Positions 16,195-25,332 of a stretch of 64,000 bases of DNA are shown in pieces. A model generated the notes under the pieces. The model was given only the letters and a program-made list of their open reading frames with translations, was not told where the DNA came from and ran no database searches. Numbering within the stretch: position 1 is the stretch's first letter; each line of letters starts with the position of its first letter. A program made the position numbers and the translations under genes. Origin of the DNA: Nocardia otitidiscaviarum NBRC 14405 (lineage in GTDB: Bacteria; Actinomycetota; Actinomycetes; Mycobacteriales; Mycobacteriaceae). The stretch covers positions 53,493 through 117,492 of the forward strand of contig NZ_BAGD01000044.1 of the NCBI RefSeq assembly GCF_000308635.1, written 5' to 3'.

Positions 16195-19100
16195 TCAGAA
16201 CTCGATGCCGAGTTCGCGCAGTGCGGAGCGGTAGCGCTCGACATTGCCGAGCTTGATGTCCTCGTAGCCGCGCACCACATCGGGCAGGGCGGCGGCCTCG
16301 GCGGCGGTGTCGTAGGTGTCGGTGCTGAGCTCGACTGCGAGGCGGCGCACCATGGCGGTGTAGTGGGACAGCAGTTCCCGCTCCACCTTGCGCACGTGGG
16401 CGTAGCCGAACGGGTCCAGCCTGGTGCCGCGCAGCGCCTTGCCCTTGGCGAGCACCTTCAGCGCCACATGCGATTTCGGGCCGAGACCGATCTTCTTCTT
16501 ACGGCCGAGGGCGCGCAGCACCGGCGGGTGCAGCTTGTAGGTGAGGTTCGCGCCGCCGGGCACCTGCGCCCGGACGTCGGCGAGGAAGTCCGGATCCACC
16601 AGTAGCCGGGCGACCTCGTACTCGTCCTTGTAGGCGGTGAACTTGTGCAGTCCGCGCGCCACGGCCGCGCTGAAGTCGGTGCGCTCGGTGACGGTGCGCT
16701 CGGCATCCCACACGAACTGCACCGTCTCCACGTAGCGCCGGGCCACCTTCGCGTTCTGGTAGCCCACCAGTTCGGCGGCGCGCAGTTCCACCAGTCGGCG
16801 CACCTCACCGTCGAAGGTGGTGTCGGCCAACAGGTTCGCGGGCACGGCGGGTCGCTCGCGGCGCTGCCGGGCGGGCTCGACCGCGGCCTGGAAGGCGGCC
16901 GGATCGGCGACCGCGACCCGCCCCCACCGGAAGGCGGCGATATTGGCGGCCACCGCGACACCGTTGATGCCGATGGCCTCCTCGATGGCGGCGGCGGGCA
17001 GGCGCAGACCGCCGGTCTGGAAGGCCGCGCCGACCATCAGGAAGTTGGCCGCGGCGGTATTGCCGAACAGCTGCTGCGCCGCCGCCAGATGGTCGAACTG
17101 CCGCAGCGAATTCGACACCGACGCCAGTCGTTCCAGCAGCGAGTCGGTGGCCGGGTAGCCGACCGACTTGTCGTACACCATGTCACCGGTGGGGGTCTGG
17201 CTGGTGGAGGCGACCGCCACGGTGATCGCCGGATCGCCGTACTGGAGGTTCTTGGGGTCGGCGGCGGTGAGCAGGTCGATGGCCACGACGCAATCCGCGC
17301 TGCCCGGGGTGAGCCGGTTGGACGGCTCCAATTCCGTTGCGGAGAACCGCAGATGGGAGATGACCGGTCCGGCCTTCTGGCTCAGGCCGATCTGGTCGAG
17401 GCTCTCCACCTGGTATCCGGCTCGCAGCGCGGCGGTGGCCAGCACCTGGTTGACCGTGACGATACCGGTGCCGCCGATACCGGCGATGAGCACGTTCTGG
17501 GTGCGCCGCGGCGCGCCCAGCCCCGGATCGGGCACCGTCGGGGGTTCGAGCTGCTTGTCCCGCTTGCGGTTCTGCTTGTCCTCCGGCGTCAGCTCGACGG
17601 TGACGAACGACGGGCAGTCGCCGTCCAGGCAGCTGTAGTCGGTATTGCAGGAGGTCTGGTCGATACGGGTCTTGCGGCCGAATTCGGTCTCCACCGGCTG
17701 CACCGACAGGCAGTTCGACTTGACCCCGCAGTCGCCGCAGCCCTCGCACACGGCCTCGTTGATGACCACGCGGGTGTTGCGCACGGGGAGCTTGCCGCGT
17801 TTGCGCTGGCGGCGGGCGTCGGCGGCGCAGTGCTGGTCGTAGATCAGCACGGTGACGCCCTTGATCTCGCGCAGCATCCGCTGGGCCTCGTCGAGCCGGT
17901 CGCGATGCCACAGCAGGGTGCCCTTGGCGAGGGCTTTCCGGTTGTGCCGCTTGGGTTCGTCGGCGCAGATGATGATCTGCTCGACGCCCTCGACGGCGAG
18001 TTTGTGGGTGAGCTGCGCGACGGTGAGCCCGCCCTCGACGTCCTGTGCGCCGGTCATGGCGACGACTTCGTTCCACAGCAGCTTGTAGGTGATGTTCACG
18101 CCCGCGGCCACACACGCCTGCACGGCGAGCTGCCCGGAGTGGAAGAAGGTGCCGTCCCCGATGTTCTGGAACAGGTGCGGCACATCGGTGAACGGGGCTT
18201 GGCCGATCCACTGGCTGCCCTCGCCGCCCATCTGGGTCAGCCCGGTCACCGCGCTGTCGTCGCGGCCGGACATGGTCACCAGGGTGTGGCAGCCGATTCC
18301 GCCGCCGCCGATGGAGCCCTCGGGCAGCGCGGTGGAGCGATTGTGCGGGCAGCCGGAGCAGAAGTACGGGGTGCGCTTGGCGGACAGCACCTCCAGCGAC
18401 AGCGGCGGCGGCGCGGCCTTCTTCAATTCCACGTGGTCGCGCAGCACCCGGCGCAGCGGGCCGAGCAGGCGACCCGGGGTGAGTTCGCCGTCGAAGGGCA
18501 TGAGCAGCGCCCCGCGCTCGTCCTGCTTGCCGAGTACGCGCGGGGCATCGGGTGTGCCGTAGAGGATTTCGCGGATCTGGGTTTCGATGAAGGCGGTCTT
18601 GTCCTCGACCACGATGAGCTGGTCGAGACCGCGGGCGAACTCGGTGATCCGCGCCGCGCCGAGGGGATAGGGCATGCCGATGCGCAGCAGCCGGATGCCC
18701 GCGCGGTGCAGGGCCGCGTCGTCGACGCCGAGATCGAGCAGCGCCTGCCGCACGGCGTCGAAAGTGGTTCCGGTGGCGGCGATTCCGATCTTGGCATCGG
18801 TGGGGTTCACCTCGATGACATCGAGGTCGTTGACCGCGCCGAAGGTGCGCACCAGCTCCCAGCGCGGACCGTACAGGTCGGCCTCGGCCAGCACACTGTC
18901 GGTCGGTGCCGCCATGGGCCGCTGGCGGTAGACGAAAGGCCGCCCCTCCCAGGTGATCTCGGGCACCGTCAACGGCCGGTCCGCGACCGAGGCATCGACG
19001 GTCCACGCGCCGTCCGCCACATCGGCGACGATCTTCATGGCCACCACGCAGCCCGAGGCGCGCGAGAGCGCCACGCCCTGCATGCCCATGGTGATGATCT

Positions 19101-19671
19101 CCTCCGCGTTGCGCGGGAACAGCACCGGAATCCCCATGGCCGCCAGCGAACGTTCGCTCACCGCGGGCACCGTGGACGATTTCGAGGCCGGATCGTCGCC
19201 GACCAGCAGCAGCACCCCGCCGCGCGGGTTGACGCCGTACATATTGGCGTGCCGCAGCGCGTCGGTGGCGCGGTCCACACCGGGCCCCTTGCCGTACCAG
19301 ACGCCGACCACGCCGTCATGTGTCGGTGTGCCCGCGGGCAGATCGGCCTGGCTGCCCCACACCGAGGTGGCCGCGAGCTCCTCGTTCAGGCCCGGCACGA
19401 AGGTGATGTCGTGTTCGGCCAGCACGTTCGGCATGCCGAGCAGCATCTTGTCCACGCCGCCCAGCGGGCTGCCCTGATAGCCGGAGACGAAGGTCGCGAC
19501 CCGACGGCCCGCGCGGATATCACGCACATGCTGTTCGACCAGCAGCCGGGCGATGGCCTGGACACCGGTGAGCAGGACCGGTCCGGCCCCGGAGCGATAC
19601 CGGTCGGCGAGGTCGTACGGCGCGGTCGGCTCGGCCTGCGGTAGCGAGGACGGGCAGGCAACGCTGGTCAT
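16195..19671 (-). CDS. Indolepyruvate ferredoxin oxidoreductase family protein, fused alpha-beta form, 1158 aa
   Basis: Very large enzyme that oxidatively decarboxylates 2-oxo acids to acyl-CoA with thiamine diphosphate and iron-sulphur clusters. In order: pyrimidine-binding domain with GYQGSPLGGVDKML near residue 65; TPP domain with CSGCPHNRST and the GGGGIGCH region near 430; a ferredoxin-like cysteine cluster (CEGCGDCGVKSNC ... CNTDYSCLDGDC) near 640-690; then the gamma domain with AGIGGTGIVTVNQVL and QIGLSQKAGPVISHLR. This fused architecture is typical of aerobic bacteria and often serves branched-chain or aryl 2-oxo acids. ATG at 19671 is preferred over an upstream in-frame start. Lrp regulation is likely from the context. 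Confidence 0.93.
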   Translation of the reverse strand: MTSVACPSSLPQAEPTAPYDLADRYRSGAGPVLLTGVQAIARLLVEQHVRDIRAGRRVATFVSGYQGSPLGGVDKMLLGMPNVLAEHDITFVPGLNEELAATSVWGSQADLPAGTPTHDGVVGVWYGKGPGVDRATDALRHANMYGVNPRGGVLLLVGDDPASKSSTVPAVSERSLAAMGIPVLFPRNAEEIITMGMQGVALSRASGCVVAMKIVADVADGAWTVDASVADRPLTVPEITWEGRPFVYRQRPMAAPTDSVLAEADLYGPRWELVRTFGAVNDLDVIEVNPTDAKIGIAATGTTFDAVRQALLDLGVDDAALHRAGIRLLRIGMPYPLGAARITEFARGLDQLIVVEDKTAFIETQIREILYGTPDAPRVLGKQDERGALLMPFDGELTPGRLLGPLRRVLRDHVELKKAAPPPLSLEVLSAKRTPYFCSGCPHNRSTALPEGSIGGGGIGCHTLVTMSGRDDSAVTGLTQMGGEGSQWIGQAPFTDVPHLFQNIGDGTFFHSGQLAVQACVAAGVNITYKLLWNEVVAMTGAQDVEGGLTVAQLTHKLAVEGVEQIIICADEPKRHNRKALAKGTLLWHRDRLDEAQRMLREIKGVTVLIYDQHCAADARRQRKRGKLPVRNTRVVINEAVCEGCGDCGVKSNCLSVQPVETEFGRKTRIDQTSCNTDYSCLDGDCPSFVTVELTPEDKQNRKRDKQLEPPTVPDPGLGAPRRTQNVLIAGIGGTGIVTVNQVLATAALRAGYQVESLDQIGLSQKAGPVISHLRFSATELEPSNRLTPGSADCVVAIDLLTAADPKNLQYGDPAITVAVASTSQTPTGDMVYDKSVGYPATDSLLERLASVSNSLRQFDHLAAAQQLFGNTAAANFLMVGAAFQTGGLRLPAAAIEEAIGINGVAVAANIAAFRWGRVAVADPAAFQAAVEPARQRRERPAVPANLLADTTFDGEVRRLVELRAAELVGYQNAKVARRYVETVQFVWDAERTVTERTDFSAAVARGLHKFTAYKDEYEVARLLVDPDFLADVRAQVPGGANLTYKLHPPVLRALGRKKKIGLGPKSHVALKVLAKGKALRGTRLDPFGYAHVRKVERELLSHYTAMVRRLAVELSTDTYDTAAEAAALPDVVRGYEDIKLGNVERYRSALRELGIEF

Positions 19672-19868
19672 GAACTCTTCACCACACTTTCCACAACCCA
19701 GATCGTGAGCTGCGAACGAAGGGACTAGCGATCGGTGCAGCGAAATCTGCCGTGAAGGTGTGATCTGTGTCAACAGTCGGGCAAAACGTTGATCAGATTG
19801 CTCAAAAGTGATCTAGGGCACTCGGGATCGCGCGTCATTTTGCTCGAGTGCGGGTGTCGCCGGTCACA

Positions 19869-20345
19869 TTACTGTCGGCCGGTCAGGTACTCCACGAGCG
19901 GCAGGGCCCGGTAGGGGATCGGCGTCGCCAGCGCGAGCATGGTCTCGGTGTGCTTCACGCCGGGAATGGCATGCACCCGCTGGATGATCTCCAGTAGATC
20001 CTGCTGGGTCTCCGCGGCGATGCGCACCAGCAGATCCGACCGTCCCGTGGTCGCGTGCACCTCGAGGACATGCGGGAACTCCCGCAGCGCCGCCACGATC
20101 GCATCCATCTTGTTCTGATCGAGCTCGATGCCCAGCAGTGCGTGTACCGCGAAGCCGATGGCCTGCAGGTCGATACTGGGCGGGTAACCGACCACGACGC
20201 CCGCGGCCTCCAGCCGCTTCATCCGCGCCTGCACGGTATTGCGCGCGATGCCCAGCCGCTGCGCCAGTTCGAGAATCGGCGCACGCGGGTCGGACGCCAG
20301 CTCCGCCAGCAGCGCGGAGTCCAATGCGTCGATCTTGATGGTCAT
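19869..20345 (-). CDS. Lrp/AsnC-family transcriptional regulator (BkdR-like), 158 aa
   Basis: Feast/famine regulator. Helix-turn-helix at residues about 22-45 (PILELAQRLGIARNTVQARMKRLEAAGVV), followed by the RAM ligand-binding domain with DLLVRIAAETQQDLLEIIQRVHAIPGV. It probably senses an amino acid and controls the downstream oxidoreductase, dehydrogenase and permease. ATG at 20345 (MTIKIDALDSALL) fits family starts better than the GTG/ATG five codons upstream. The 197 bp between it and the oxidoreductase contain two TTGCTC elements (19798-19803, 19839-19844) that could be binding sites. Confidence 0.9.
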   Translation of the reverse strand: MTIKIDALDSALLAELASDPRAPILELAQRLGIARNTVQARMKRLEAAGVVVGYPPSIDLQAIGFAVHALLGIELDQNKMDAIVAALREFPHVLEVHATTGRSDLLVRIAAETQQDLLEIIQRVHAIPGVKHTETMLALATPIPYRALPLVEYLTGRQ

Positions 20346-20394
20346 GCCGCATTGTGGCACAGCGTTTCCGGTGCGCCCCGGACGCCGGGGGCGG

Positions 20395-20817
20395 TCATTC
20401 CCAGCGGTGCCCGATGATCGTCACGTCGTCGAGCCGGACCACCGGATCGCCGAGATTGTCCTTGCCGGTCAGGGTGATGGTGCCGGTGAAGACGTCCCCC
20501 TGTCGGACGGCGTCGCCGCCCGTGCCGACCACCTGTGCGCGGGATCCGTTGATGGTGTAGTACTCCTCCGGTGCGCCGGACACGAAGGCCAGCGTCCATA
20601 CCGCCGCGTCGGAGTACACGAGACCGTAGACGCGCGCCTGCTCGCCGACGCGCCCGCGGTGATCGCGCAGCATGCCCTTGACGTCGACCTCGGCCGGAGA
20701 CTCCGGTTCCGCCGTGGTGGGAGACGCGGGGGATACCGCGGTCCCGGCGGCGCCGAACAGCGGCGCGACTGCCAGGACGGTGGTGGCAACAGCATTCCTA
20801 CCGAACATCTTTCGCAT
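20395..20817 (-). CDS. Secreted hypothetical protein, 140 aa
   Basis: Signal peptide visible: basic MRKMFGRN, hydrophobic core AVATTVLAVAPLFGAAGTAV and likely cleavage near residue 30. The mature domain is beta-rich (RVGEQARVYGLVYSDAAVWTL, GDVFTGTITLTGKDNLGDPVVRLDDVTIIG) and about 100 residues, consistent with a small OB-like or beta-sandwich fold, although no family is recognised. No cysteines are present. ATG at 20817 has a GAGGACGG ribosome-binding site. Single gene between the Lrp regulator and tRNA-His. Confidence 0.7.
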   Translation of the reverse strand: MRKMFGRNAVATTVLAVAPLFGAAGTAVSPASPTTAEPESPAEVDVKGMLRDHRGRVGEQARVYGLVYSDAAVWTLAFVSGAPEEYYTINGSRAQVVGTGGDAVRQGDVFTGTITLTGKDNLGDPVVRLDDVTIIGHRWE

Positions 20818-20957
20818 CCGTCCTCATGGATTTCCCGTCCCCTGGGGATTCCCACGATCATGGTGGGCGAAAACCCCGATGGCGCACTGCGGCCGGAAAC
20901 ACATTCGGGCCGGATATGCGAGAAGCCCGGTCCGCGATGGACCGGGCTTCCGCTCGG

Positions 20958-21031
20958 GGTGACCGACGGGACTCGAACCCGCGACAGCCAGGATCACAAC
21001 CTGGTGCTCTACCAACTGAACTACGGTCACC
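20958..21031 (-). tRNA. tRNA-His (anticodon GTG)
   Basis: Minus-strand cloverleaf with acceptor GTGACCG pairing CGGTCAC, anticodon stem-loop CCAGGTTGTGATCCTGG carrying GTG, and T arm GCGGGTTCGAGTCCCG. Position 21031 supplies the extra -1 G diagnostic of tRNA-His, opposite discriminator C. No CCA is encoded. Confidence 0.95.
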
Positions 21032-21084
21032 ATCGCCGGTAACTTCCGGCGCGGTAGATCGTAGCGCGAACCGGCGTCCAGTTC

Positions 21085-21723
21085 CTAATCGGCTGATGAG
21101 GGGGTGTTTCCGGGGCGGGATTCGGTGCCGGTCAGGTCGGCGGCCACGGCGGCGATCTCCGCGGTGGAGGGGCCGGGGGCGGGGACGAACGCGGTGCGGC
21201 GGTAGTACTCGAGCTCGCGAATGGATTCGCGGATATCGGCCAGGGCGCGGTGGGCGAGGCCCTTCTCCGGCTGGCCGAAGTAGATGCGGGGGTACCAGCG
21301 GCGGGCCAGTTCCTTGATGGAGCTGACATCGATCATGCGGTAGTGCAGATGCGCGTCCAGGGTGGGCATGTCGCGGGCGATGAAACCGCGGTCGGTGGCG
21401 ATGGAGTTGCCCGCCAGCGGCACGGTCCGCGGGGTGGGCACGTACTGCTTGATGTAGTCGAGGATCTGCTGTTCGGCCTCGGCGACGGTGACGGTGGAGC
21501 GGCGGACCTCCTCGGTCAGCCCGGAGCGGGCGTGCATCTCGGTCACCACCGGCGGCATGGCGGCCAGCGCGGCATCGTCGGCGTGGATCACGATGTCCAC
21601 GCCGTCGCCGAGGATATTGAGGTCACTGTCGGTCACGAGCGCGGCCACCTCGATCAGCTTGTCGCTGTCGAGCCGTAGGCCCGTCATCTCGCAGTCGATC
21701 CACACCAGGTACTTGTCGCTCAC
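21085..21723 (-). CDS. orn: Oligoribonuclease, 212 aa
   Basis: 3'-5' exoribonuclease of the DEDDh superfamily that degrades nanoRNA and linear dinucleotides such as pGpG to mononucleotides. Catalytic motifs are visible: WIDCEMTGL (first Asp/Glu), [12 protein letters not shown] (second Asp), and [14 protein letters not shown] near the end (His and final Asp). Length fits actinobacterial Orn, with a short disordered C-tail. The GTG at 21723 gives [15 protein letters not shown], the family's usual start. It is divergent from the HerA-like gene and close to tRNA-His. Confidence 0.96.
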   Translation of the reverse strand: MSDKYLVWIDCEMTGLRLDSDKLIEVAALVTDSDLNILGDGVDIVIHADDAALAAMPPVVTEMHARSGLTEEVRRSTVTVAEAEQQILDYIKQYVPTPRTVPLAGNSIATDRGFIARDMPTLDAHLHYRMIDVSSIKELARRWYPRIYFGQPEKGLAHRALADIRESIRELEYYRRTAFVPAPGPSTAEIAAVAADLTGTESRPGNTPSSAD

Positions 21724-22076
21724 CGGAGACACAGTAGCCGTTCGGTCGTGGTCCGCCGGGCGCACCCGGATGGCGTCGGCCCAGCGTGTTCAGCGTGGCG
21801 TCGCGCGATGCGGGCCGTTCCGATCCGGCGCGACGGTGTGGGTCCATGCCGTGCGGGTGCGCCGGGCGTGCGATGCATCGCCGCGCGGGCGTGGCGCGGT
21901 TGCCTGACGGCTGCGCGCTGCCACGGGTGCCGGTCTCTCGGCCGCGTCGGGGCGGGGTGGAGGACCGGCCGCGCGATACTGTTTGCGGCAGATCCGCGCG
22001 TTATCAGGCGGTCGGTTTGTTGTTCGGCGGTGTGTTCGGCAGAGCAGGCAGTGGCAGATCAACGGAGGACGGCGCG
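21724..22076. other. Intergenic region between orn and the HerA-like gene
   Basis: About 353 bp containing divergent promoters. Open frames here lack ribosome-binding sites and normal codon use. I see no repeat or strong secondary structure; the GGAGGA at 22066-22071 is the ribosome-binding site of the downstream gene. Confidence 0.5.
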
Positions 22077-23840
22077 ATGACAACCCCGCAGGAAAAGGCA
22101 GCGGCGGCCCGCAAGGCCGCGGAGGAAGCGGCGCGCGTCGCGGCGGAGGCGGCCGCCGCGGCCGAGGCCGCCGAGCGGGAAGCGGCCGAACAGGAAGCCG
22201 CGGAGCAGGCTGCGGCGACAAAGGCTGCGGCGACAACAGACGCGGCAAAGGCGGCCGAGGCGGAATCGGATGCGGCGACGAAGAACGCTGCGGCGACTGA
22301 GGACGCTGCGGCGGCTCCGGCGGAGGCCATCGCGGCCGGTTACGCCTTCGAGGGGCTCGCCCTCGAGCTGGGCACCGTCATCGTGGACGGTGAGGTGAAT
22401 CCGACCGCGCGCGTGCGTATTCCGATGAAGACCATGAACCGGCACGGATTGGTCGCAGGGGCCACCGGCACCGGTAAGACCAAGACCATCCAGGGCATCG
22501 CCGAGCAGTTGTCGGCGGCGGGGGTGCCGGTGGTGCTCGCCGATATCAAGGGAGACCTGTCCGGGCTCGCGCAGCCGGGACAGTCCAATGACAAGATCCT
22601 GAAGCGTGCCGAGGATACCGGCGATCCGGACTGGCAGCCGACCGGGTATCCGTGCGAGTTCGTCTCGCTGGGCACCGGTGGCATCGGGGTGCCCATTCGC
22701 GCCACCATCACCTCGTTCGGGCCGATCTTGCTGTCGAAGGTGCTGGGACTCAACGAAACCCAGGAATCCACCCTGGGCCTGATCTTCCACTGGTCGGACA
22801 AGAACGGCTTCCCGCTGTTGGATCTGAAGGATCTGCGGTCGGTGATCCAGTTCCTCACCAGCCCGGAGGGCAAGGAGGATCTCAAGGGTATCGGCGGCGT
22901 CTCCGCCGCCACGGCGGGCGTGATCCTGCGCGCCCTGGTGAACCTGGAGGCCGAGGGCGGTGACACCTTCTTCGGCGAACCGGAACTGGATCCGGCGGAT
23001 CTGCTGCGCACCGCGGGCGGTCAGGGCGTGATCACGCTGTTCGAACTGGGTTCGCAGGCCGCGCGGCCGCAGCTGTTCTCGACCTTCCTCATGTGGGTGC
23101 TGGCCGATCTGTTCCAGACGCTGCCGGAGATCGGCGATATGGACAAGCCGAAGCTGGTGTTCATCTTCGACGAGGCGCATCTGCTGTTCAACGACGCGTC
23201 CAAGGCGTTCCTGGACCAGGTGGAGCAGACGGTGAAGCTCATCCGCTCCAAGGGCGTCGGCGTGTTCTTCTGCACCCAGTTGCCCACCGACATCCCGAAC
23301 TCGGTGCTCTCGCAGCTGGGCGCGCGCATCCAGCACGCGCTGCGCGCCTTCACCCCGGAGGACCAGAAGGCGCTGTCCAAGACCGTGCGCACCTACCCGA
23401 AGACCGCCACCTACGACCTCGAGAAGGCGCTCACCTCACTGGGTATCGGCGAGGCGGTGGTCACCGTGCTGTCGGAGAAGGGCGCGCCCACCCCGGTGGC
23501 CTGGGCCCGTATGCAGCCGCCGCGTTCGCTCATGGACACCATCGGTGACGACGGCATCCGCTCCCGTGCCCAGTCGAGCACCCTGTACGCCAAATACGGC
23601 CAGACCGTCGACCGGGATTCGGCCTACGAGATCCTCGCCGAGAAGGTCGCCGCCGCGGCGGAGCGGGCCGAGGACGAACCCGCGCCCACACGCTCCCGCT
23701 CCCGCCGGGCCGAGCCGGTGGAGGAGTCCATGGCCGAGAAGATCGTCAACAACGCGGCCTTCAAGAACTTCCTGCGCTCCGCCGCCACCGTGGCCGGACG
23801 CGAGATCGGCCGCAGCATCTTCGGCACCAGGAAGCGGTGA
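22077..23840 (+). CDS. HerA-like ATPase (DUF853 family), 587 aa
   Basis: P-loop ATPase of the FtsK-HerA group. After an N-terminal alanine/glutamate coiled coil of about 80 residues, the core begins with GLVAGATGTGKTKTIQGIAE (Walker A, about residue 123) and DIKGDLSGLA, and contains LVFIFDEAHLLF (Walker B) near residue 360, FFCTQLPTDIPNSVLSQLGARIQHALRAFT, and a basic C-terminus. DUF853 proteins are probable hexameric DNA translocases or helicases of undefined role. ATG at 22077 has a clear GGAGGA site. The coiled coil is strikingly repetitive (Glu-Ala blocks) and may vary in length between strains. Confidence 0.9.
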   Translation: MTTPQEKAAAARKAAEEAARVAAEAAAAAEAAEREAAEQEAAEQAAATKAAATTDAAKAAEAESDAATKNAAATEDAAAAPAEAIAAGYAFEGLALELGTVIVDGEVNPTARVRIPMKTMNRHGLVAGATGTGKTKTIQGIAEQLSAAGVPVVLADIKGDLSGLAQPGQSNDKILKRAEDTGDPDWQPTGYPCEFVSLGTGGIGVPIRATITSFGPILLSKVLGLNETQESTLGLIFHWSDKNGFPLLDLKDLRSVIQFLTSPEGKEDLKGIGGVSAATAGVILRALVNLEAEGGDTFFGEPELDPADLLRTAGGQGVITLFELGSQAARPQLFSTFLMWVLADLFQTLPEIGDMDKPKLVFIFDEAHLLFNDASKAFLDQVEQTVKLIRSKGVGVFFCTQLPTDIPNSVLSQLGARIQHALRAFTPEDQKALSKTVRTYPKTATYDLEKALTSLGIGEAVVTVLSEKGAPTPVAWARMQPPRSLMDTIGDDGIRSRAQSSTLYAKYGQTVDRDSAYEILAEKVAAAAERAEDEPAPTRSRSRRAEPVEESMAEKIVNNAAFKNFLRSAATVAGREIGRSIFGTRKR

Positions 23841-23850
23841 CCGCCCGCCG

Positions 23851-25191
23851 CTAGCCCACGTCGCGGCGCAGCAGGTCGTCGACCGTCTCGCGGCGCAGCA
23901 GTTCGCGGCAGCGGCCGCCGCCGATCGCCACGATGGGTGGGCGGCCGACGCCGTTGTAGGTGGAGGCGAGGCTGTGGTGGTACGCGCCGGTGCACGGCAT
24001 CGCCAGCACCTCGCCCGGCCGCAGGTCGGCGGGCAGACGCACGTCGGCGGCGAGGATGTCGCCCGCTTCGCAGTAGCGGCCCGCGACGGTGGCGGTCATC
24101 TCCGGGCCGACGGTGTGCCGGTTGGCGACCACGGCGTCGTAGCGCGCGCCGTACAGCGCCACGCGCGGGTTGTCGCTCATGCCGCCGTCCACCGTCACAT
24201 AGGTGTGGCCGTCGTCGATCCGCTTGATGGACAGCACCCGGTACAGCGTGATCCCGGCCCGCGCCACGATGGCGCGGCCGGGTTCGACGGCGATCGTCGG
24301 GCGCGGGAAGCCGTAGCGCGCGCAGGCGGCGTCCAGGGCGTCCTCGACGATGTCGGCGAGTTCGGGCAGGTTCATCTCGGCGTCACCGCACCGGTAGGCC
24401 ACCGCGTGCCCGCCGCCCAGATCCAGTTCGGTGAGCAGGTGGTCGTGGTCGTCGCGCACCCGTGCCATGGCGGAGACCAGGCGGCGTACCGCCTCCCCGA
24501 ACGGGAAGGTGTCGTGGATTTGCGATCCGAGGTGGCAGTGAAAGCCGACCAGGCGCAGATTCGGTTGCCGCAGTACGCGTTCCACCGCTTCGGCGGCCAG
24601 GTCGCTGCCCACCGGGAAGCCGAACTTCTGGTCGGCGACGCCGGTGCGCACGGCCGGATGCGAGTCGATGTCGATATCGGGGGAGATGCGCAGCAGCACC
24701 CGCTGCGGTGTGGTGGCCAGCGCGGCCAGCAGCGGGATCTCGGTGAGCGAGTCGATCACGATGCGACCGACACCGGCGCGCACCGCCGCCTGCATCTCGT
24801 GAAACGGTTTCCCGTTGCCGTGCAGGATGATTCGCTTGGGATCGACACCGGCCGCCAGGGCTATGGCGAGCTCTCCGGCCGAGCAGACGTCCAGCGAAAG
24901 CCCTTCGGAGGTAACCCATTCCGCTACCGCCCGGGTGAGCAGCGCCTTGCCCGCGTAGATGACCTCCGCGTCCGGGAAGTATTTGCGGTAGGCGCGGCAG
25001 CGGGCGCGCACCTCGTCCTCGGCGAGCACGTAGGTGGCGGTGCCGTACTGGTCGGCGATATCGGAGAGGGCCACCCCGCCGACGGTGATGCGGCCGTCCG
25101 TGTCGTAGTGGGTGTCGGTCGGCCAGACCGACGGGGCCAGTCGCGGCACCATCGTCGATCCCAGGGAGGGGAACATGTCGAGCAGCGTCAC
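23851..25191 (-). CDS. lysA: Diaminopimelate decarboxylase-like PLP enzyme, 446 aa
   Basis: Fold-type III PLP decarboxylase that converts meso-diaminopimelate to L-lysine. Visible: PLP lysine in VIYAGKALL near residue 80; SLDVCSAGELAIAL; the HCHLGSQIHD motif near 218; phosphate-binding region and EPGRAIVARAG near 300; active-site cysteine CTGAYHHS near 400 that completes the neighbouring subunit's site. The start is GTG at 25191 with GGAGA upstream. It is not next to argS, thrA or hom, the usual lysA neighbours, so it may be a second copy or serve another substrate. Convergent with the HerA-like gene, with only 10 bp between. Confidence 0.85.
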   Translation of the reverse strand: MTLLDMFPSLGSTMVPRLAPSVWPTDTHYDTDGRITVGGVALSDIADQYGTATYVLAEDEVRARCRAYRKYFPDAEVIYAGKALLTRAVAEWVTSEGLSLDVCSAGELAIALAAGVDPKRIILHGNGKPFHEMQAAVRAGVGRIVIDSLTEIPLLAALATTPQRVLLRISPDIDIDSHPAVRTGVADQKFGFPVGSDLAAEAVERVLRQPNLRLVGFHCHLGSQIHDTFPFGEAVRRLVSAMARVRDDHDHLLTELDLGGGHAVAYRCGDAEMNLPELADIVEDALDAACARYGFPRPTIAVEPGRAIVARAGITLYRVLSIKRIDDGHTYVTVDGGMSDNPRVALYGARYDAVVANRHTVGPEMTATVAGRYCEAGDILAADVRLPADLRPGEVLAMPCTGAYHHSLASTYNGVGRPPIVAIGGGRCRELLRRETVDDLLRRDVG

Positions 25192-25332
25192 GGTGTCTCC
25201 AGCTGTCGTCCCCGCCGTTCGGTATGCGGGGCCGATGTCAGGACTACGCCGGTTCCGGGGGACCGGCGCATCCGGTAACGCTGCTTTGACGGCCTCCCGG
25301 TCGATCTTGACGGATTCCTGATCCTCAGCCGG

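Noticed and set aside
16645..19644. Very long open frame antisense to the oxidoreductase gene
   Set aside because: Shadow frame created by GC-rich third positions; amino acid content rich in His, Arg and Gly with no domain, whereas the minus-strand product is an unmistakable enzyme.
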